Shown here: positions 35,744 through 47,329 of the stretch, piece by piece | Layout: every line of letters starts with the position of its first letter | Numbering within the stretch: the first letter of the stretch is position 1 | The notes under the pieces: model-generated | Seen by the model: only the letters and a program-made list of their open reading frames with translations | Told to the model about the DNA's origin: nothing | The model's database searches: none | Assembly (NCBI GenBank): GCA_000151295.1 | Contig: GG745356.1 | Coordinates: 131,334-195,333, forward strand | DNA from: Allomyces macrogynus ATCC 38327 | Taxonomy: Eukaryota > Blastocladiomycota > Blastocladiomycetes > Blastocladiales > Blastocladiaceae | DNA length: 64,000 nt | Reading direction: 5' to 3' | Program-made: the position numbers and the translations under genes

Positions 35744-36778
35744 GCCGTAGCTGTGGTCAGGGGCTCGGGTTTGTTGGCTGTTTTGTTGTCGACTCGACCT
35801 GCTCTCTCTCGCACTTTGCTTGCTGCGGAGGTCGGTCCGCGGCTACCCACGCTCGTTTGAGGGTGGCTTCGCTTGGTGGCGGTCAACCGCCGGTACCGTC
35901 TTGTAGTCTTTCGCTTCGTCGTCTTTTCTCGTTGTTTGTCGTTCAAGTCCATTTCGTTCGCTTCAAGTTTGGGTTTCAGGTGCGGGTTCGGGGGTTGGGT
36001 GTTTGGGGCAAACGTTTCCGGGGTTTATAGATTCTTTAGTGGTGCTCAGTGTCGCAATCCTACACGTTGGTTCAGCTTCTCGCTTTCATTCTTGCCCGAT
36101 GTGCTGGCTTGGGAGTTTTCTGTTTGGCTGCGTATCCGCTTGCAACCTGTGGTTCATCAACGAGCCAGCAAGGGACGTGACTCGAGCATGCCACAAAGCG
36201 GCGCAGGAAGCGCGAGAAAGGCACTGAAAAAGTATTTGCGTTGCAGACGACAAGCAAGAATTTGGGTCTCGCTTTTTGCTTTCGTTTGCACTTCCGTGAA
36301 CATTCTACATGCTCGACGTCAAGCAAGTATCTGCTCGACATGCATCATGGCGTGGATCTGGCAGAAAGAGCGTGGCAGTCAACCATCGTCAGAACGATGC
36401 AGCCGACAGGCAATTTCGCTGTAGGCGCAGGTAAAAATGAATACGATCATGTGGAATTTGGCTACAGGGCGGAGTGGCCAGAGTAGAATCATTCGTTCTT
36501 GCAGTTTCTGTCTGGTCAAGAATGTTCTTGGGCCATGGACGATTACACAACGTTGGCGTTCTTCTCCACCAGATGGTTTTTTGTGAGGGGTCGCCATCGT
36601 CGTCGAGCCAGCCCCGCCATCGCCATGTGCATGCGTCTTGTTGCATTGCGGGACAGAGGCGCTCACAGAAAGCAACCCAGCCCGTGCACGCACATGATCG
36701 CGTCAATACCTCGCGATCAACACCGCTCCCGTTAAGATCCACCACCATCAACAACGTCACGTCACGCCGAATTGCACC
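35744..36778. other. Intergenic, lower GC, no supported gene
   Basis: About 1 kb with T-rich sequence after ORT1 and a mixed-composition stretch at 36050-36750. Short frames only. CpG is present here, unlike in the two depleted islands. Confidence 0.45.
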
Positions 36779-38911
36779 ATGTTAACCTGGTTCCAACTCG
36801 CCGCACGACGCGTGCCCGTATCGCTCACGCTCGCCGGCGCCTTCCCGGCCCCGCACCGGCAATTTACCGCGACCACCCTCGTTGCCGCCGGCGGCGCCCG
36901 GCCCAAGCACCGCGACGGCCGATTCGCGACCAGTAGCGGACGCAGCAAAACCCCTCGTCTCGACCTCGGAAGCAACGGCAGCAGCAGCAATTTCACGTCC
37001 CGCGCGCCGCGGTCCCGCGATGACGACCGCTCTGGCTCAAGTCGCGGCCGCGATGGCGACCGCAGCAGCAATTCCGCACCCCACCCGCCGCGCCGTGACG
37101 TTGACGGCGCCCGCCCTCCATTTTCTGATCGCCCAAGGCCGCCGCGCCCGCACGCGCCGGAACCGCGTCCCTGGCAGGGCCGCGGCGCGTGGCGGAACAA
37201 GTTGACCAAGAAACTGAGCCGCGATCAGAAATTCGACCATAAGTCCATGACCGCCAAGCGGCTGCAGCTGCAACAGGAGACGAGCGACCTTTTGCGCGAC
37301 CCGAGGCGCCGCGGACCCGAGTTCCAGCTGATGCACGTGACGGACCAGATCTTGCAGCCGCCGACCGACAAGGTCCACGCCAAGTCGTTTGTGGAGCTCG
37401 GGTTTGATCCGGCCGTCGCTCAGGCCGCCGAGTCGGTCGTCAAGGCCACGTCCGGCGAGAGCGCGGCTTTGAAGCCTACCGAGATCCAAGCACGGACCGC
37501 GGCAGTGGTTAATCAGTGGGCGGCGTCGCCCCCAGCGGATACGGAAAAGTCGGCGCTGCAGGGGGTGCTGGTCGCGGCTGAGACCGGGTCGGGCAAGACG
37601 CTCGCGTACTTGGCGCCCGTGTTCGATGTGTTGCGGCGGCACGAGGCAGAGTATAACGCGCAAATGGACGCGTATAACGCGGCGCTTGCCGAGGCACAGA
37701 CGCGGCAGCAGGCCGTGCGCGACCAGCTCGCTGCCGCGCAGGCAGACGCGACCTCGATCACGGACGGTGGCGATGGCGCACCCGCGACGGACGCGGCGGC
37801 CCCAGCACCGGCGATGCCGAAACTGCCCAAGAAGCCGATCCCGCTGCGCCGCCCCGGCTATCCGCGCGCCGTGGTTCTCGTCCCGTCGCACGACTTGCTG
37901 CGGCAAGTCGGTAAGGTCGCCAAGGTCATGTCGCACGAAGCGCGGCTGCGCGTCGTGGCCATGACGACCTCGACGCCGTTGCAGCACCAGAAACGCATCA
38001 TCGCCGACCCGGTGGATATTCTGCTCACGACGCCCGGGTCGTTGGTCGAGTTCCTCGGCAAGGGCCGTGTCGCGCTCGCCGAAACGCGGCTGATTATCTT
38101 TGACGAGGCCGACTTCATCTTTGACCAAGGGTTCTCGACCGAGGCGCTCAAGGCGATCAAGCTCGTGCAGGAAGTCGCGCAGGCGCGGTCGCGGCACGGT
38201 GCTGCCTCCACGACACGACCGATCCTCGCGCTCGACGGCGACAAGCACCCAAGCACGCGCGCGTACCACGCGAACGCGGCGCCGGCACGGCACGCATTGT
38301 GTCTGATGGTCACGGCGACATTGCCCAAGTCGCTGCACAATTCGATGCAGGTGCTGTTTGCGGAAGGTGGACTGCACATGGTCACGACGTCGGCACTGCA
38401 CCGGCCGCTCGCCAAGTGCCGGCAGAAATTCATCGATGTCCCGAAACAGTACCAGGCGAACCAGCATCTCGCGGTCCTTGATGTTCTCAAGCAGCACCGC
38501 GAGTCGGGCTTGCCCGGATCGGTGCTCGTCTTTTGCAACCGCCGTGCCGCGGTCGACGCGCTCCACTCATACTTGACCACGACTAAGCGCATTCCGAACG
38601 TGTTCAAGCTCGTCGGCGTGCAGTCGGCCGAGGAACGCGCGAGTGTCTGGCACGAGTTTGATCAGACGGAGAGCGCGATTCTCGTGTGCACGGATATTGC
38701 CGCGCGCGGGCTCGATACGACCAAGGTCTCGCTGGTCGTGAATTACGATTTCCCAGATTCGGCGATCGAATACTTGCATCGGATTGGACGTACGGCCCGC
38801 GCGGGGCGGCCGGGGTACGCGGTGTCGCTGATCACCAAGGACTCGCGTGAGCTGGCGACGGCGATTCAGGAACGGTTGAAGCAGAAGGCGTCGTTTGCGG
38901 TGACCAAGTAG
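36779..38911 (+). CDS. MRH4: Mitochondrial DEAD-box RNA helicase (MRH4-like)
   Basis: ATP-dependent RNA helicase; yeast Mrh4 is needed for late assembly of the mitochondrial large ribosomal subunit. The intronless frame encodes 710 aa. The first 40 residues look like a mitochondrial presequence (MLTWFQLAARRVPVSLTLAG), followed by an Arg/Ser/Pro-rich linker. Helicase motifs: I AETGSGKT (about residue 267), Ia VLVPSHDLLRQ, Ib TTPGSL, II DEAD (about 442), III TAT, IV VLVFCNRR, V DIAARGLD and VI HRIGRTARAG. The canonical SAT of motif III is TAT, and the region between motifs I and Ia carries an Ala/Gln-rich insertion of about 70 residues. MRH4 is the best match among mitochondrial DEAD-box proteins, but the assignment to that subfamily is less certain than the fold. 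Confidence 0.85.
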   Translation: MLTWFQLAARRVPVSLTLAGAFPAPHRQFTATTLVAAGGARPKHRDGRFATSSGRSKTPRLDLGSNGSSSNFTSRAPRSRDDDRSGSSRGRDGDRSSNSAPHPPRRDVDGARPPFSDRPRPPRPHAPEPRPWQGRGAWRNKLTKKLSRDQKFDHKSMTAKRLQLQQETSDLLRDPRRRGPEFQLMHVTDQILQPPTDKVHAKSFVELGFDPAVAQAAESVVKATSGESAALKPTEIQARTAAVVNQWAASPPADTEKSALQGVLVAAETGSGKTLAYLAPVFDVLRRHEAEYNAQMDAYNAALAEAQTRQQAVRDQLAAAQADATSITDGGDGAPATDAAAPAPAMPKLPKKPIPLRRPGYPRAVVLVPSHDLLRQVGKVAKVMSHEARLRVVAMTTSTPLQHQKRIIADPVDILLTTPGSLVEFLGKGRVALAETRLIIFDEADFIFDQGFSTEALKAIKLVQEVAQARSRHGAASTTRPILALDGDKHPSTRAYHANAAPARHALCLMVTATLPKSLHNSMQVLFAEGGLHMVTTSALHRPLAKCRQKFIDVPKQYQANQHLAVLDVLKQHRESGLPGSVLVFCNRRAAVDALHSYLTTTKRIPNVFKLVGVQSAEERASVWHEFDQTESAILVCTDIAARGLDTTKVSLVVNYDFPDSAIEYLHRIGRTARAGRPGYAVSLITKDSRELATAIQERLKQKASFAVTK

Positions 38912-38998
38912 AGAGAGTGAGGGTCGGTGGAGTGCGGTGGGGCTCTCACAGTGGATACATGATGTTCGTCCTCATTCAGCACTGGCATTGCGACTTGA

Positions 38999-39473
38999 CA
39001 GGGTGGAGAGGAGTACGGGTGGCCGGCACGACAGGGCCCCGCCGTCCCGGATCACACGAGGGGGAGAGGACCATGAACGGCCAAAACGGATGGGCGCGAC
39101 CGTCGCGAGTCGTGTGAGGGTGGAAAGGAGTGTGAGCGTTCGACATGACTGGGCGCCGCTGTCATAAGTCGTGTGAGGGTAGAGAAAAGCACGAACAGCC
39201 GGCACAACGAGGCGCCGCCATTGCGAGCCGCGCGATGGTGGAGAAGTGCACGAGTGACCGGCTCGACTCGACACCGCCGCTGTCGCCACTTGCGAGGGTG
39301 GAGAAGAGCACGAACGGCCAGCACGACTGGGAGCCGCCGTCGCGAGCCGGATCAGGGTGGAAAAGAGCATGGGCAACGAGATCGACTAGGCACCGCCGTC
39401 GCGAGTCGTGCGGAGGTGGAGAGAAACACGACCGACCAGCTCACTCGGGCACCGGCGCCGTAACGTGCGATCT
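38999..39473. repeat. Degenerate 59-bp minisatellite, about eight units
   Basis: Tandem units of 58-60 bp, starting near 39000, 39060, 39118, 39177, 39235, 39295, 39354 and 39414. Each follows the pattern GGTGGAGAAGAGCACGAACG, GCCAGCACGACTGG, then GCGCCGCCGTCGCGAGTCGTG. Units are 70-85% alike by eye. Unit length is not always a multiple of three. A minus-strand frame of 134 codons (39376-38972) nevertheless runs through most units as a 20-residue repeat; I regard this as a side effect of the repeat. Confidence 0.85.
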
Positions 39474-41218
39474 GGCACGTCCTCGACGTCCAAGAGTTTG
39501 TTGCCGTCCCCACATCCACCTCCAGGGTTTGGATGATGCCAAGGGTGGCCCGGTCAACTGCAGATCCGGCACGCCCATGCACAGGCCAATATTGTCGGAC
39601 GTGCGCCGCACGCGTCGTCTCACTTCATTTCGACGCGCGCGTTTGATCACGTCTTTTGGAGAACAAGGTGGCGTTGTTTGTCCCATCGTAACCGGCAGTT
39701 TCATGACTTTTGTTCTCGATCCCGTAATCCACACTACGCACCCGCGTCAAGAAATATGCTCGCCAGGAGGACCCGGAATTGACTTAGGACCGTATGCGGA
39801 GTGCGCGCGTGCGCGTGAATGTTCGGAAATGACCCGGATACCGTCGGATACATCGTCGCGTCGCGGTTCGCGTCGCGTCGCATACGTCGCCACGAGTCGT
39901 AAGCCAAGAAACGGCCCGTTTTGATGGTGGAGCCCCGTCCCATTTGATTTGACGTTGACCAATTCGGTACATCACGCCGTCCGTTGTTGGCGGACACCAG
40001 ACAAGCACGTCGCGTAATTCATAAAAAATGGCGCGCGTGCGGGGGCGCAACCGCGATGGCCGCGGATCGAGGTTTCCGCGACCGCCACTATTCCCAAGTT
40101 CGCATCCGCATCATGCCGGAACAAGGCCTATCGACGTGCATGTGGGGTGCAAGGGTCCTCCACCTCATTTCTTGGCAAAACTGATTTGTGGTGGTTCTAG
40201 AAGGGGGTGGCGGCGGGGGCAGGACTGGACGCTGGCGGACCGCGTCGTGGCGCTGTGTCGCGTGCCTTTTCGCCGGCGCGGTCGACGAGACTCGCTTGGA
40301 CTAAGGCGCCGTCGTCCTCGTCGTCCTCGCCGTCGACGTGACGAGCGGCACGATCCTGCCATCATGGTCCATCACGCGAAGAGGAACCACGCGCGCCAGG
40401 CCGTGACCGTGGATACGGAGGCGCGAGACGCGCCGCTCTCGTCATTTCAGTTTGATCAAGCGGTATCCTTCACGCGCTTTCTTTCATCTTTGCCTTTTCC
40501 GTGGCGCTACATACGCGCGCGCATGCATTGATGGGCGGCAAGATACGGCGACTTAAGCGGCCCGCGAATAAGACCGGTCGTAACCCTTGTGCAGGCGAAA
40601 CGCTGTTTGACAAGCACGTCAGGCACGCGGTAGGCTGCGTAAGCGCGCAAACAAGCTGGCCTTCCGCCCGGGCAAAAGCGGAAAACCCTTCCCTTTTTCT
40701 CTCTCCCATCGTCTGTTTTTTCATTTCCCGGTGTTTCGGTTCCGCCCGGCAGCTCGCGCCGGATCATCCATTCCGTCGCACTTTCTCCACGCCGGCGCGC
40801 GCGATTAGTCTCGGCCTGACCACGACGCGTTTTTCGCGGGCATGTCACTGTCTTGCCCAGCCCTTGCACGTAACGGAAGAGGCGCGCGCGCGCGCACGAC
40901 GCCGTGCATGTCTCAGCATTGGTGTCGGGGGCCAGCTGGCCGACGGCTGGTGTGAGTGGGAGAGGAGGGATGGCCCGTAGGTTGGGCCCGGTCGCGGTCG
41001 CGAAAGTCGGTCGCAGATGCCAAGGAGCCGGTGTGCGTCGGCGGCGCCGGTACTCCCGTACGTGTTGCAAGTAATTCACGGCCACCATAAAGTCGGCACG
41101 GTCCCCCCGCGCGCGAACTAGTGTAGTTGTCCAGCAGAGGCACAGCTCTCCACGGTCGTCGCGGCGGTCAAGGCTCGCGCAAGAACCGATATTTTATATT
41201 ACGAAGTGTCGGCCCGCC
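39474..41218. other. Intergenic, no confident gene
   Basis: About 1.7 kb. A plus-strand frame at 40028-40531 (167 codons) is Arg-rich and lacks motifs. The sequence before 41219 contains an AT-rich patch (TATTTTATATTA at about 41190-41201), only 20 bp from the ATG. Confidence 0.4.
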
Positions 41219-43203
41219 ATGTCGTCGTCGACCACCGCACCCACGCAAGCGGCTCCCACGGCCGGCTCCGCGGTGCCTTACCACTACCACTACCAACCGC
41301 ACCCGGCTGCACACCACCACGCTCCTCCAGCACACCTCGCTGCCGTGCCCGTGCCGATCCACCACGCGCCGCACCACTACGTGCACTCGCACCCGCCGCA
41401 CGCGCCGCACGCGCACGTCCCGCACCCAACCCCGCCGCTCGGCCACGCCATGCAGCAGACCGCACCGACCCCGCTCGCCTTCCCCGCGGGGCCCTACAAC
41501 CCGCCGACAACGACAACGACGTCGACGTCCAACGACCCAGCGACTCCGCCCGCGACCTCGGCGCACGCAAGCCCGTACCTGCCGACCACCACGTCCGCCG
41601 GTGCGGCCACGTCGTCGCCGCGAACTGCTCCGCACGCCTGCTCTGACCCGGGCTGCTCCGAATGCCTGCGGTCGGGCGGCAACGTCGCGCACCACGCGCA
41701 TGTTCCCACACCGACCTCGGCCTCGGCGCCGTCGTCGTCGACGGCCATGTCGGCCGTCACGCACTTCGCCTACCCGCCGCTCATGCCCGTTGCTGGACCC
41801 GTGCCGACCGGCCATTCCGCCGCATGTACCTGCGCGCACTCGGCGCCCGTCGAGCACCAGCTGGCTGTCCTGCACCACGCGGTCGCCGGTTTACAAGCGA
41901 CAGTGGCGGCGTTGCAGGACCGTGTCGCGCAACTGGCGGCAGTCCCACCGCGCATCGGATCCAGCACGCCCGCTGTCGCGACTGAACCGATGCAGGTCGT
42001 CACTCCGCACTCGACAGCGTCCACGGCGCCCGCGAGTCCCGCGCCTCCCGCCGTGACCATGGCGCTCCCGCCGGCAACCCCGCTCCAGGCGCCTGCGATG
42101 CCGCGCACACTGAGTACGCCGGTGCCTGTGGGACCGACGACGATGCCGAGTACCCCCGCGACGGTGGCGTCGTCGACGGCGTCGCCCGCGGGCAGCAGTG
42201 CGGGCCCGAGACCCGCGAAACGGCGGAAGCGCGCGCCAGCGCTCGAGGTGTGTAGTGACTGACTTGTCGCGGTTCGGGATCCTCGGTGGGTGGGTGGTGT
42301 TTGGGGGGCTCGGCCTGGGGCGAATCCACTGCCGAATCACCACTTCCGCCGGATCCACCTCACTCCCCTCGTACCCTTCCGCTCTTACCCTACGACACCC
42401 TCCACTCACTGACCCAACCCCACTTCCACCACTAGTCAATGGTGCGCAAATTCAAACGCGACTGGGCGTTCGCCACGTCGCGCACCTCCGTCAAGGACCT
42501 GACCCGCCCGGAAATCGACGAAGCCGTCGCCTACATCAAGCGCAGCATCTACGCCAACTACCCGGCCAATTTCGAGCTCGACGGCGTCGTCTGGACCGAC
42601 GCCGTCCTCACGCGCAAAGTCGTAAGGCTCGTCACCAAGGCCTCGACCGACGTGCGTGTCGCTGACCTCTCGCAACAGGAACTCGTCGACTGGCAGTTGC
42701 GGCGGAAACACGCGACGGAAGCGGCGGCCGCCGCGGCGGCCGCATCGGGGAGGGACGCCGAGTTGCCATCGGTGCGCGGTCTGTTGTTGGGGGACGGAGT
42801 CGTGCCGCCGCCGTTTCACCCGGCGAGTGTGCCGGGAAGTAGTCTTGCGTTGCCGCAAGGGCAGGGGCAGGGACAAGGGATCCCACAGGCACTCGCAGGT
42901 GCGTTGGTGCCCGCGGGGATGCTCATGACGCCGCACGCCGCGTGGCCGGTCGCGGTCCCGCCGCCGCCGCCAACGCAGGTGGGGTCGGACCAGACGTCGC
43001 AAATGTCGCAGATGTCGCAGATGTCGCAGCAGCAACACCAGGCACAACACCAGCAGCAGATGCAGCAACAGCAGCAACAGGTGCAGCAGCAACAGGTGCC
43101 GCAGCAGCAGCAACACGGGTCGCCGATGATGCTGCACCAGCAACAGCATCAGCAGCCGGGCATGCCGCTCGCGCAGCGGCTGCCGTCGCCGCGGCAGGGG
43201 TGA
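41219..43203 (+). CDS. Unknown Pro/His/Gln-rich protein with a compact middle domain
   Basis: No family recognised. Two exons, 41219-42247 and 42436-43203, join in phase 0 over a GTGTGT...CACTAG intron, giving 598 aa. Residues 1 to about 240 are His/Pro/Ala/Thr-rich with a Cys cluster (HACSDPGCSECLRSGG, later HSAACTCAHS). A short coiled coil follows (LAVLHHAVAGLQATVAALQD). A basic cluster PAKRRKRAP next to the splice junction may be a nuclear localisation signal. After it comes the only compact region, about 90 residues: MVRKFKRDWAFATSRTSVKD, EIDEAVAYIKRSIYANYPAN and FELDGVVWTDAVLTRKVVRL. The C-terminus is a Met/Ser/Gln tract (QMSQMSQMS then poly-Gln). Coiled coil, NLS and Gln-rich tail fit a nuclear regulator; this is inference only. 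Confidence 0.65.
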
Positions 43204-43648
43204 GCGAGCGGGTGGTCTCTTTGAATTTGCAAGTGTCGTTGGGTTTGTGTGCCGTGATATCAATGAAAATCAAGTTGAATCAAAATCCACCCTGGTTGCG
43301 AGCGACGTGTCCCGTCGCCCTGCCGCTCGCTCGTGTTTCGTCGGACCTACACCCGATTCCTTCGAAAACGCGCTCCGTCCACCGATCAGGCTATCGCTTG
43401 TGGCCATTGCAGTTGCGGCAGCAAGGGCAGGTCTGGCGCCGCAAAACGGTCTTCCATGAAGTCCAAGGGTGGCGGCGGTTCGTCGGGCCGGCATGCCAAC
43501 CACACGCGACGCGTCGCGACATGGATGCGCACTTGGAGCAACAACCACCTCAACCAACACCAAACGGCCACCACCCCGCCCGCCGTCCGCGACTCGGCGC
43601 AACCGAACCGCCCTTCTCCACCCGTTTAACTTTCATCAGCTGCCAACG
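43204..43648. other. Intergenic upstream of SNF8
   Basis: Short gap with the 3' flank of the Gln-rich gene and the SNF8 leader. No supported gene. Confidence 0.45.
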
Positions 43649-44654
43649 ATGCGCCGTCAAGTCGGGATCGCCGGCCTGCAGCGGCAGGCGCGCGAAAAGG
43701 CACGCCTCACGCGCCCGCATCCCGCGCGTCCATCTCCACCCGCTAATCGCTCAGGATTGCCGATTCCAGGAGCAATTCCGGCACATGGGCGACCGGCTAG
43801 CCGCCTCGCAACTCCAACAACTGCAAGACCAAATGGCGCAATTCAAGTCCTCGCTCGAACTGTTTGCGACCAAGCACCGTGCCGAGATTGCGAGGAACCC
43901 GGCGTTTCGGCGCCAGTTTGCTCAGATGTGTGCGGGCATGGGCGTCGATCCGTTGACGTGTACGCACTGTCGCTCTGCGGATTTAGGGGGGGGTGTGTGG
44001 AGACTGACGCGTTAGTGTAGCGAGCAAGGGCGTCTGGAGCGACCTCCTGGGCGTCGGTGGGTTCTACTACGAGCTCGGCGTGCGTGTCATGGAGTTGTGC
44101 ATTGCGCTACGTGAACGATGGGGGCCGCTCGTCCCGCTCGCCGACGCGGTCAAGGCGCTAAATCATGAGCGCGCGAGTGCGGCGGCAGCCGTGTCGGAGT
44201 ACGTTCTACTCGCTCGCTCTACGATATCCAGCAGGGTAACCAACGCGGGGTTCGAGTGTAGGGATGACGTGACCCGCGCCGTCAAGTTGCTCGCGCCACT
44301 AGGCGGCGGGTTCGCGCTGGTCGATTTGCCCGCGGCGAACGGGACAGTGGCAGTGATTGCGGCGGTACCGAGGGAATTGAATTTGGATGCGGATCGGGTC
44401 GCGCGGATGTTAGGTGATGCCGCGGGGGTCCGACCGGTCACGGCCGAGGACGTGGCGAGGAGTACCGGGTGGACGGCGGATCGCGCGCAGCGGTGTCTGG
44501 TACGTTGCGATCTCGGGTGGAGAAGCGAGACACGATTGTGGACTGACGGTTTCGGTGCATGTAGGATTTGCTCGTGGCCGATGGGATCGTGTGGGTCGAC
44601 ACGCAGGACGACGCGACCACGTATTTCTGGTTCTCGGCCGAGCTGCTCGCATAG
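43649..44654 (+). CDS. SNF8: ESCRT-II subunit SNF8/VPS22
   Basis: With VPS25 and VPS36 it forms ESCRT-II, which sorts ubiquitinated membrane proteins into endosomal vesicles. Five exons fit in phase: 43649-43699, 43755-43959, 44021-44198, 44262-44499 and 44565-44654, for 253 aa (family about 250). Conserved blocks: MRRQVGIAGLQRQAREK, LFATKHRAEIARNPAFRRQF, MCAGMGVDPLT, SKGVWSDLLGVGGFYYELGV, LLAPLGGGFALVDL, and two winged-helix repeats ending LLVADGIVWVD...YFWF. The first intron has no GT donor; AAG/GCACGC to CTCAG would be a GC-AG intron. An acceptor 15 nt further (ATTCCAG) is also possible. The other three introns begin GTACGC, GTACGT and GTACGT. Confidence 0.92.
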
Positions 44655-44822
44655 CATCGACGCACGGTGATCAGAAGAGATGGGCAATATATGATGATTT
44701 CACGAAACCAAACGCTACAGAAACTCGGAATGAGCGACACTTGCGCAACCCACAAACCACAAACGGATACACCTCCTCACTCTCGGGCATCGGAAACCCG
44801 TCCTCGCCCTTGCTCTCTACCA

Positions 44823-46643
44823 TCACGCGCACGTATCAACATGCAGCATCAACGACGGCGCCAAGCACGCGTCGCCCTGCCCCGTAAACACCCATCGCGC
44901 CCCCCTCTTCCCCTTGCCACTGGCCGCGACACGCACGCGCATCGTCCCCGCAAACTCGGCCACGTCCACGCCCGATTCGGGCACCAGGTTCGGGGACACC
45001 CACACCTCGTGCTTCTCCCACTCGTCGGCCGTCCACTCGCGCGACGCCAGCACCCGCGCACCGTCCGAATCAACCACGTCCCGCGACCGGTCACGCATGA
45101 CGGCTTGGTACCAGTGCCGCACGGCCTGGATCGTGAGGCCCGCTGGCACCGTTGGCTTCTGCAGCCGCAAATCGACGCGGAGTGGGGACGCCGTATCGGC
45201 GTTGGCGCCCGTCGCGCCCATCACTTGCAAGTGCGCGGCAACGACGCGTCCGCGCGCGGGCAAGTCGGCGCGCGCGGAGAACGAAAACTCGGCCCCGTCC
45301 GCCGCGAGCGGCGCGTACCCGTCCGTGTTCGCCAAGTGTGCCGGCCGGGTCATCGCGAGGTCGACTGTCTGGATACACGTCTTGCTCGACTCCAACGCGG
45401 CAATCGCGACTTTCGGCTGCGGCGCGACCGTCGTCATCGTCCACTGGTCATACACCGTCTCCTCGTCGCGCACCGCGTCGCGCACCTCGCACTTGGCCTC
45501 GAACGGGTCGTCGCCCGGGTAAAACTCGCACAGGACCGCTGCGGCGCGCGCGTTCTGGTCGGCCCCCGCGGCGCGAACGAGCCACGGGCGATCGGGCATT
45601 TTCTGCGACAAGCTCCGCACCGACTCGCCGCCGAGCCCCGTGACGAACGCGAACGACGATCCCGGGCGCACGTCCAACTGGTCGTGCGTGGCGGTCGCGT
45701 TCATCATTTCGAATTTCTCAAACGACCCCATGAGTGCCGTCCGCGAATACGCGTGCTCGTGTGCGGTGGCGACGACGGCGCCGTGCGCGCGACAAGAGTC
45801 ATACACCTTGTAGCCCGTTTCGTCCGGCTTCGAGCCCGACTGGTACGCGCGCTGGTTCTTGTGCCAGCCGCAGACGCGCCACGCGTGGTTCGACGCGGAG
45901 AGCGAATTGGCGAGGTGGTGGGCGTGCTTCGCGCCGTACGTGCCGACGCCAGACAGGTGCACCTGCACGCCGCGGATCGTGCAGACCAGGTGTTCGCCCA
46001 TGTCGCGCGTCGGCGCGTCGCAGTGCACGTCGGCGACGCGCGGGATCCGGCGCAGACGCGCCGCGAGAAGGTCGCGGTACCCGGCGCCGAGCACAGGGTG
46101 TGAGGTCCACCGGACGAGGTCGTGATTCCCGATCGCCGCGAGGTACGGGAAGTGTGGTCCGAAAACCGAGTCGATTTGCGCGTCGAAGGCGACGGGGTTG
46201 TCGCGGTAGTCCTAGACGACCCGCAAATTGTCAGCCGTGGCGATCACGATCACGTCTGATCAGGTCAGGAGAAAGGAACGTACAAAGTCGCCCAAGTGCA
46301 CGACCGCGTGCGGCTTCCAGTCCTTGACTTGCTTGAGCAGCGCGAGCGAGTCTGGTCGGAGCCCTTGGTCGCCCAGGAACGCGATCCGCGTCTTGGGCCG
46401 CGGGAGGACCGTGCCGTTGGCCTCGCGGTTCGGCTCGAGCCGTGGCAGCCGCGCATGCCGGGCGCCGTCGGCCCAGTCTTCGTGCAGGTGCAGCAGGCCG
46501 GCGGGCGCGGACTTGCGCAGGATCGGGTTGCCTTGGCCGCATTGCGTGCCAAAGGCGTCGGCGTGGGCGACGAGCAGGGCCAGCAGGGCCGCGAGCGCGG
46601 CGAGCGTGCGGAGCGATGCCCGTGCCGGTGATGGGCGGTTCAT
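44823..46643 (-). CDS. Secreted calcineurin-like metallophosphoesterase
   Basis: A binuclear-metal phosphoesterase, probably an extracellular or vacuolar acid phosphatase-like enzyme; the substrate is unknown. Exons 46643-46284 and 46211-44823 join in phase (intron GTACGT, GGCTGACAA branch, GTCTAG) to 582 aa. Residues 1 to about 30 are a signal peptide (LAALAALLALLVAHADA). Metal-binding motifs in order: FLGDQG, HLGDFDY (made across the intron), AIGNHD, CGWHKNQ (where GWHH is often seen) and TAHEHAYSRT. A C-terminal beta-rich domain of about 170 residues ends with paired Cys. The WHKNQ form occurs in secreted metallophosphoesterases of fungi and oomycetes. It is convergent with SNF8. Confidence 0.88.
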
Positions 46644-47329
46644 GGTGGTGGACGGATTGGAGAGCGGAGACGAGGCCGCGCGGGAGATTTGGTGTTGAAG
46701 GGGAGGAATGGCGCGTCGTGCTCGAGTGCGCCGGGGGGCGGGAAGAAGCGGTCCGGCAGCACCCTGCGGGACAGGCGCACGTATGTCCGCGCGAACGGCG
46801 TCGTCAGCTCGTGCTCGTCACGCGAGAGGGAGGAGGAGAGAGAGACTTTGGTGAGAACGTGTTTGAGTGTCGGTGGTGGTGCGCGTAGTGCCGGCAGGCG
46901 GACGGCCTGAGCGTGGCGACGCCGGCCAGCCGGGGCACGAGGCGTGCCGGCAAAGACCCTTGATCGGCACGCAACACGTGGAAGGATGGAACGCGTGCTG
47001 GAGGCCTGCTGGGCTGAGTTTGGAAGGTGCCATTCCCGGGCGACTGCCTGGGCTGGCTCATCCCTTCGACGCCACGGCGAAACCGTTCGCCAGCAGATGA
47101 AGTTTCGCGTTACGCAGCACCCCTGCGCGTCTCTCACAACTCGTTCAGTAGCGAGTCGCGGGTCATCCTCGTCGCTCTTCCGTCGACAGCGCGCGCAAGT
47201 CTCCGCAACCGCAACAGTGCTCAAAGACCGTCGAGCACGTCGAGCGCGTCAACACCACAACAGCTGAGCCACTGGCCGACTCGGCCCATCCAACGATATC
47301 CGCTTCACGACACCCGACAACCCACCACC
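46644..47329. promoter_or_regulatory. Divergent upstream region of phosphoesterase and vinculin genes
   Basis: 686 bp between divergent starts. The open frame of the vinculin gene extends upstream to 47027, but ATG 47330 has the better context (ACCACC before ATG) and begins the recognisable protein. No other gene is supported. Confidence 0.4.

Noticed and set aside
37037..38566. 509-codon minus-strand frame
   Set aside because: Antisense of the MRH4-like helicase.
38999..39473. CRISPR-like array
   Set aside because: Units are directly tandem without unique spacers, and the genome is eukaryotic.
44667..46103. 478-codon plus-strand frame
   Set aside because: Antisense of the metallophosphoesterase; Arg/Val-rich.
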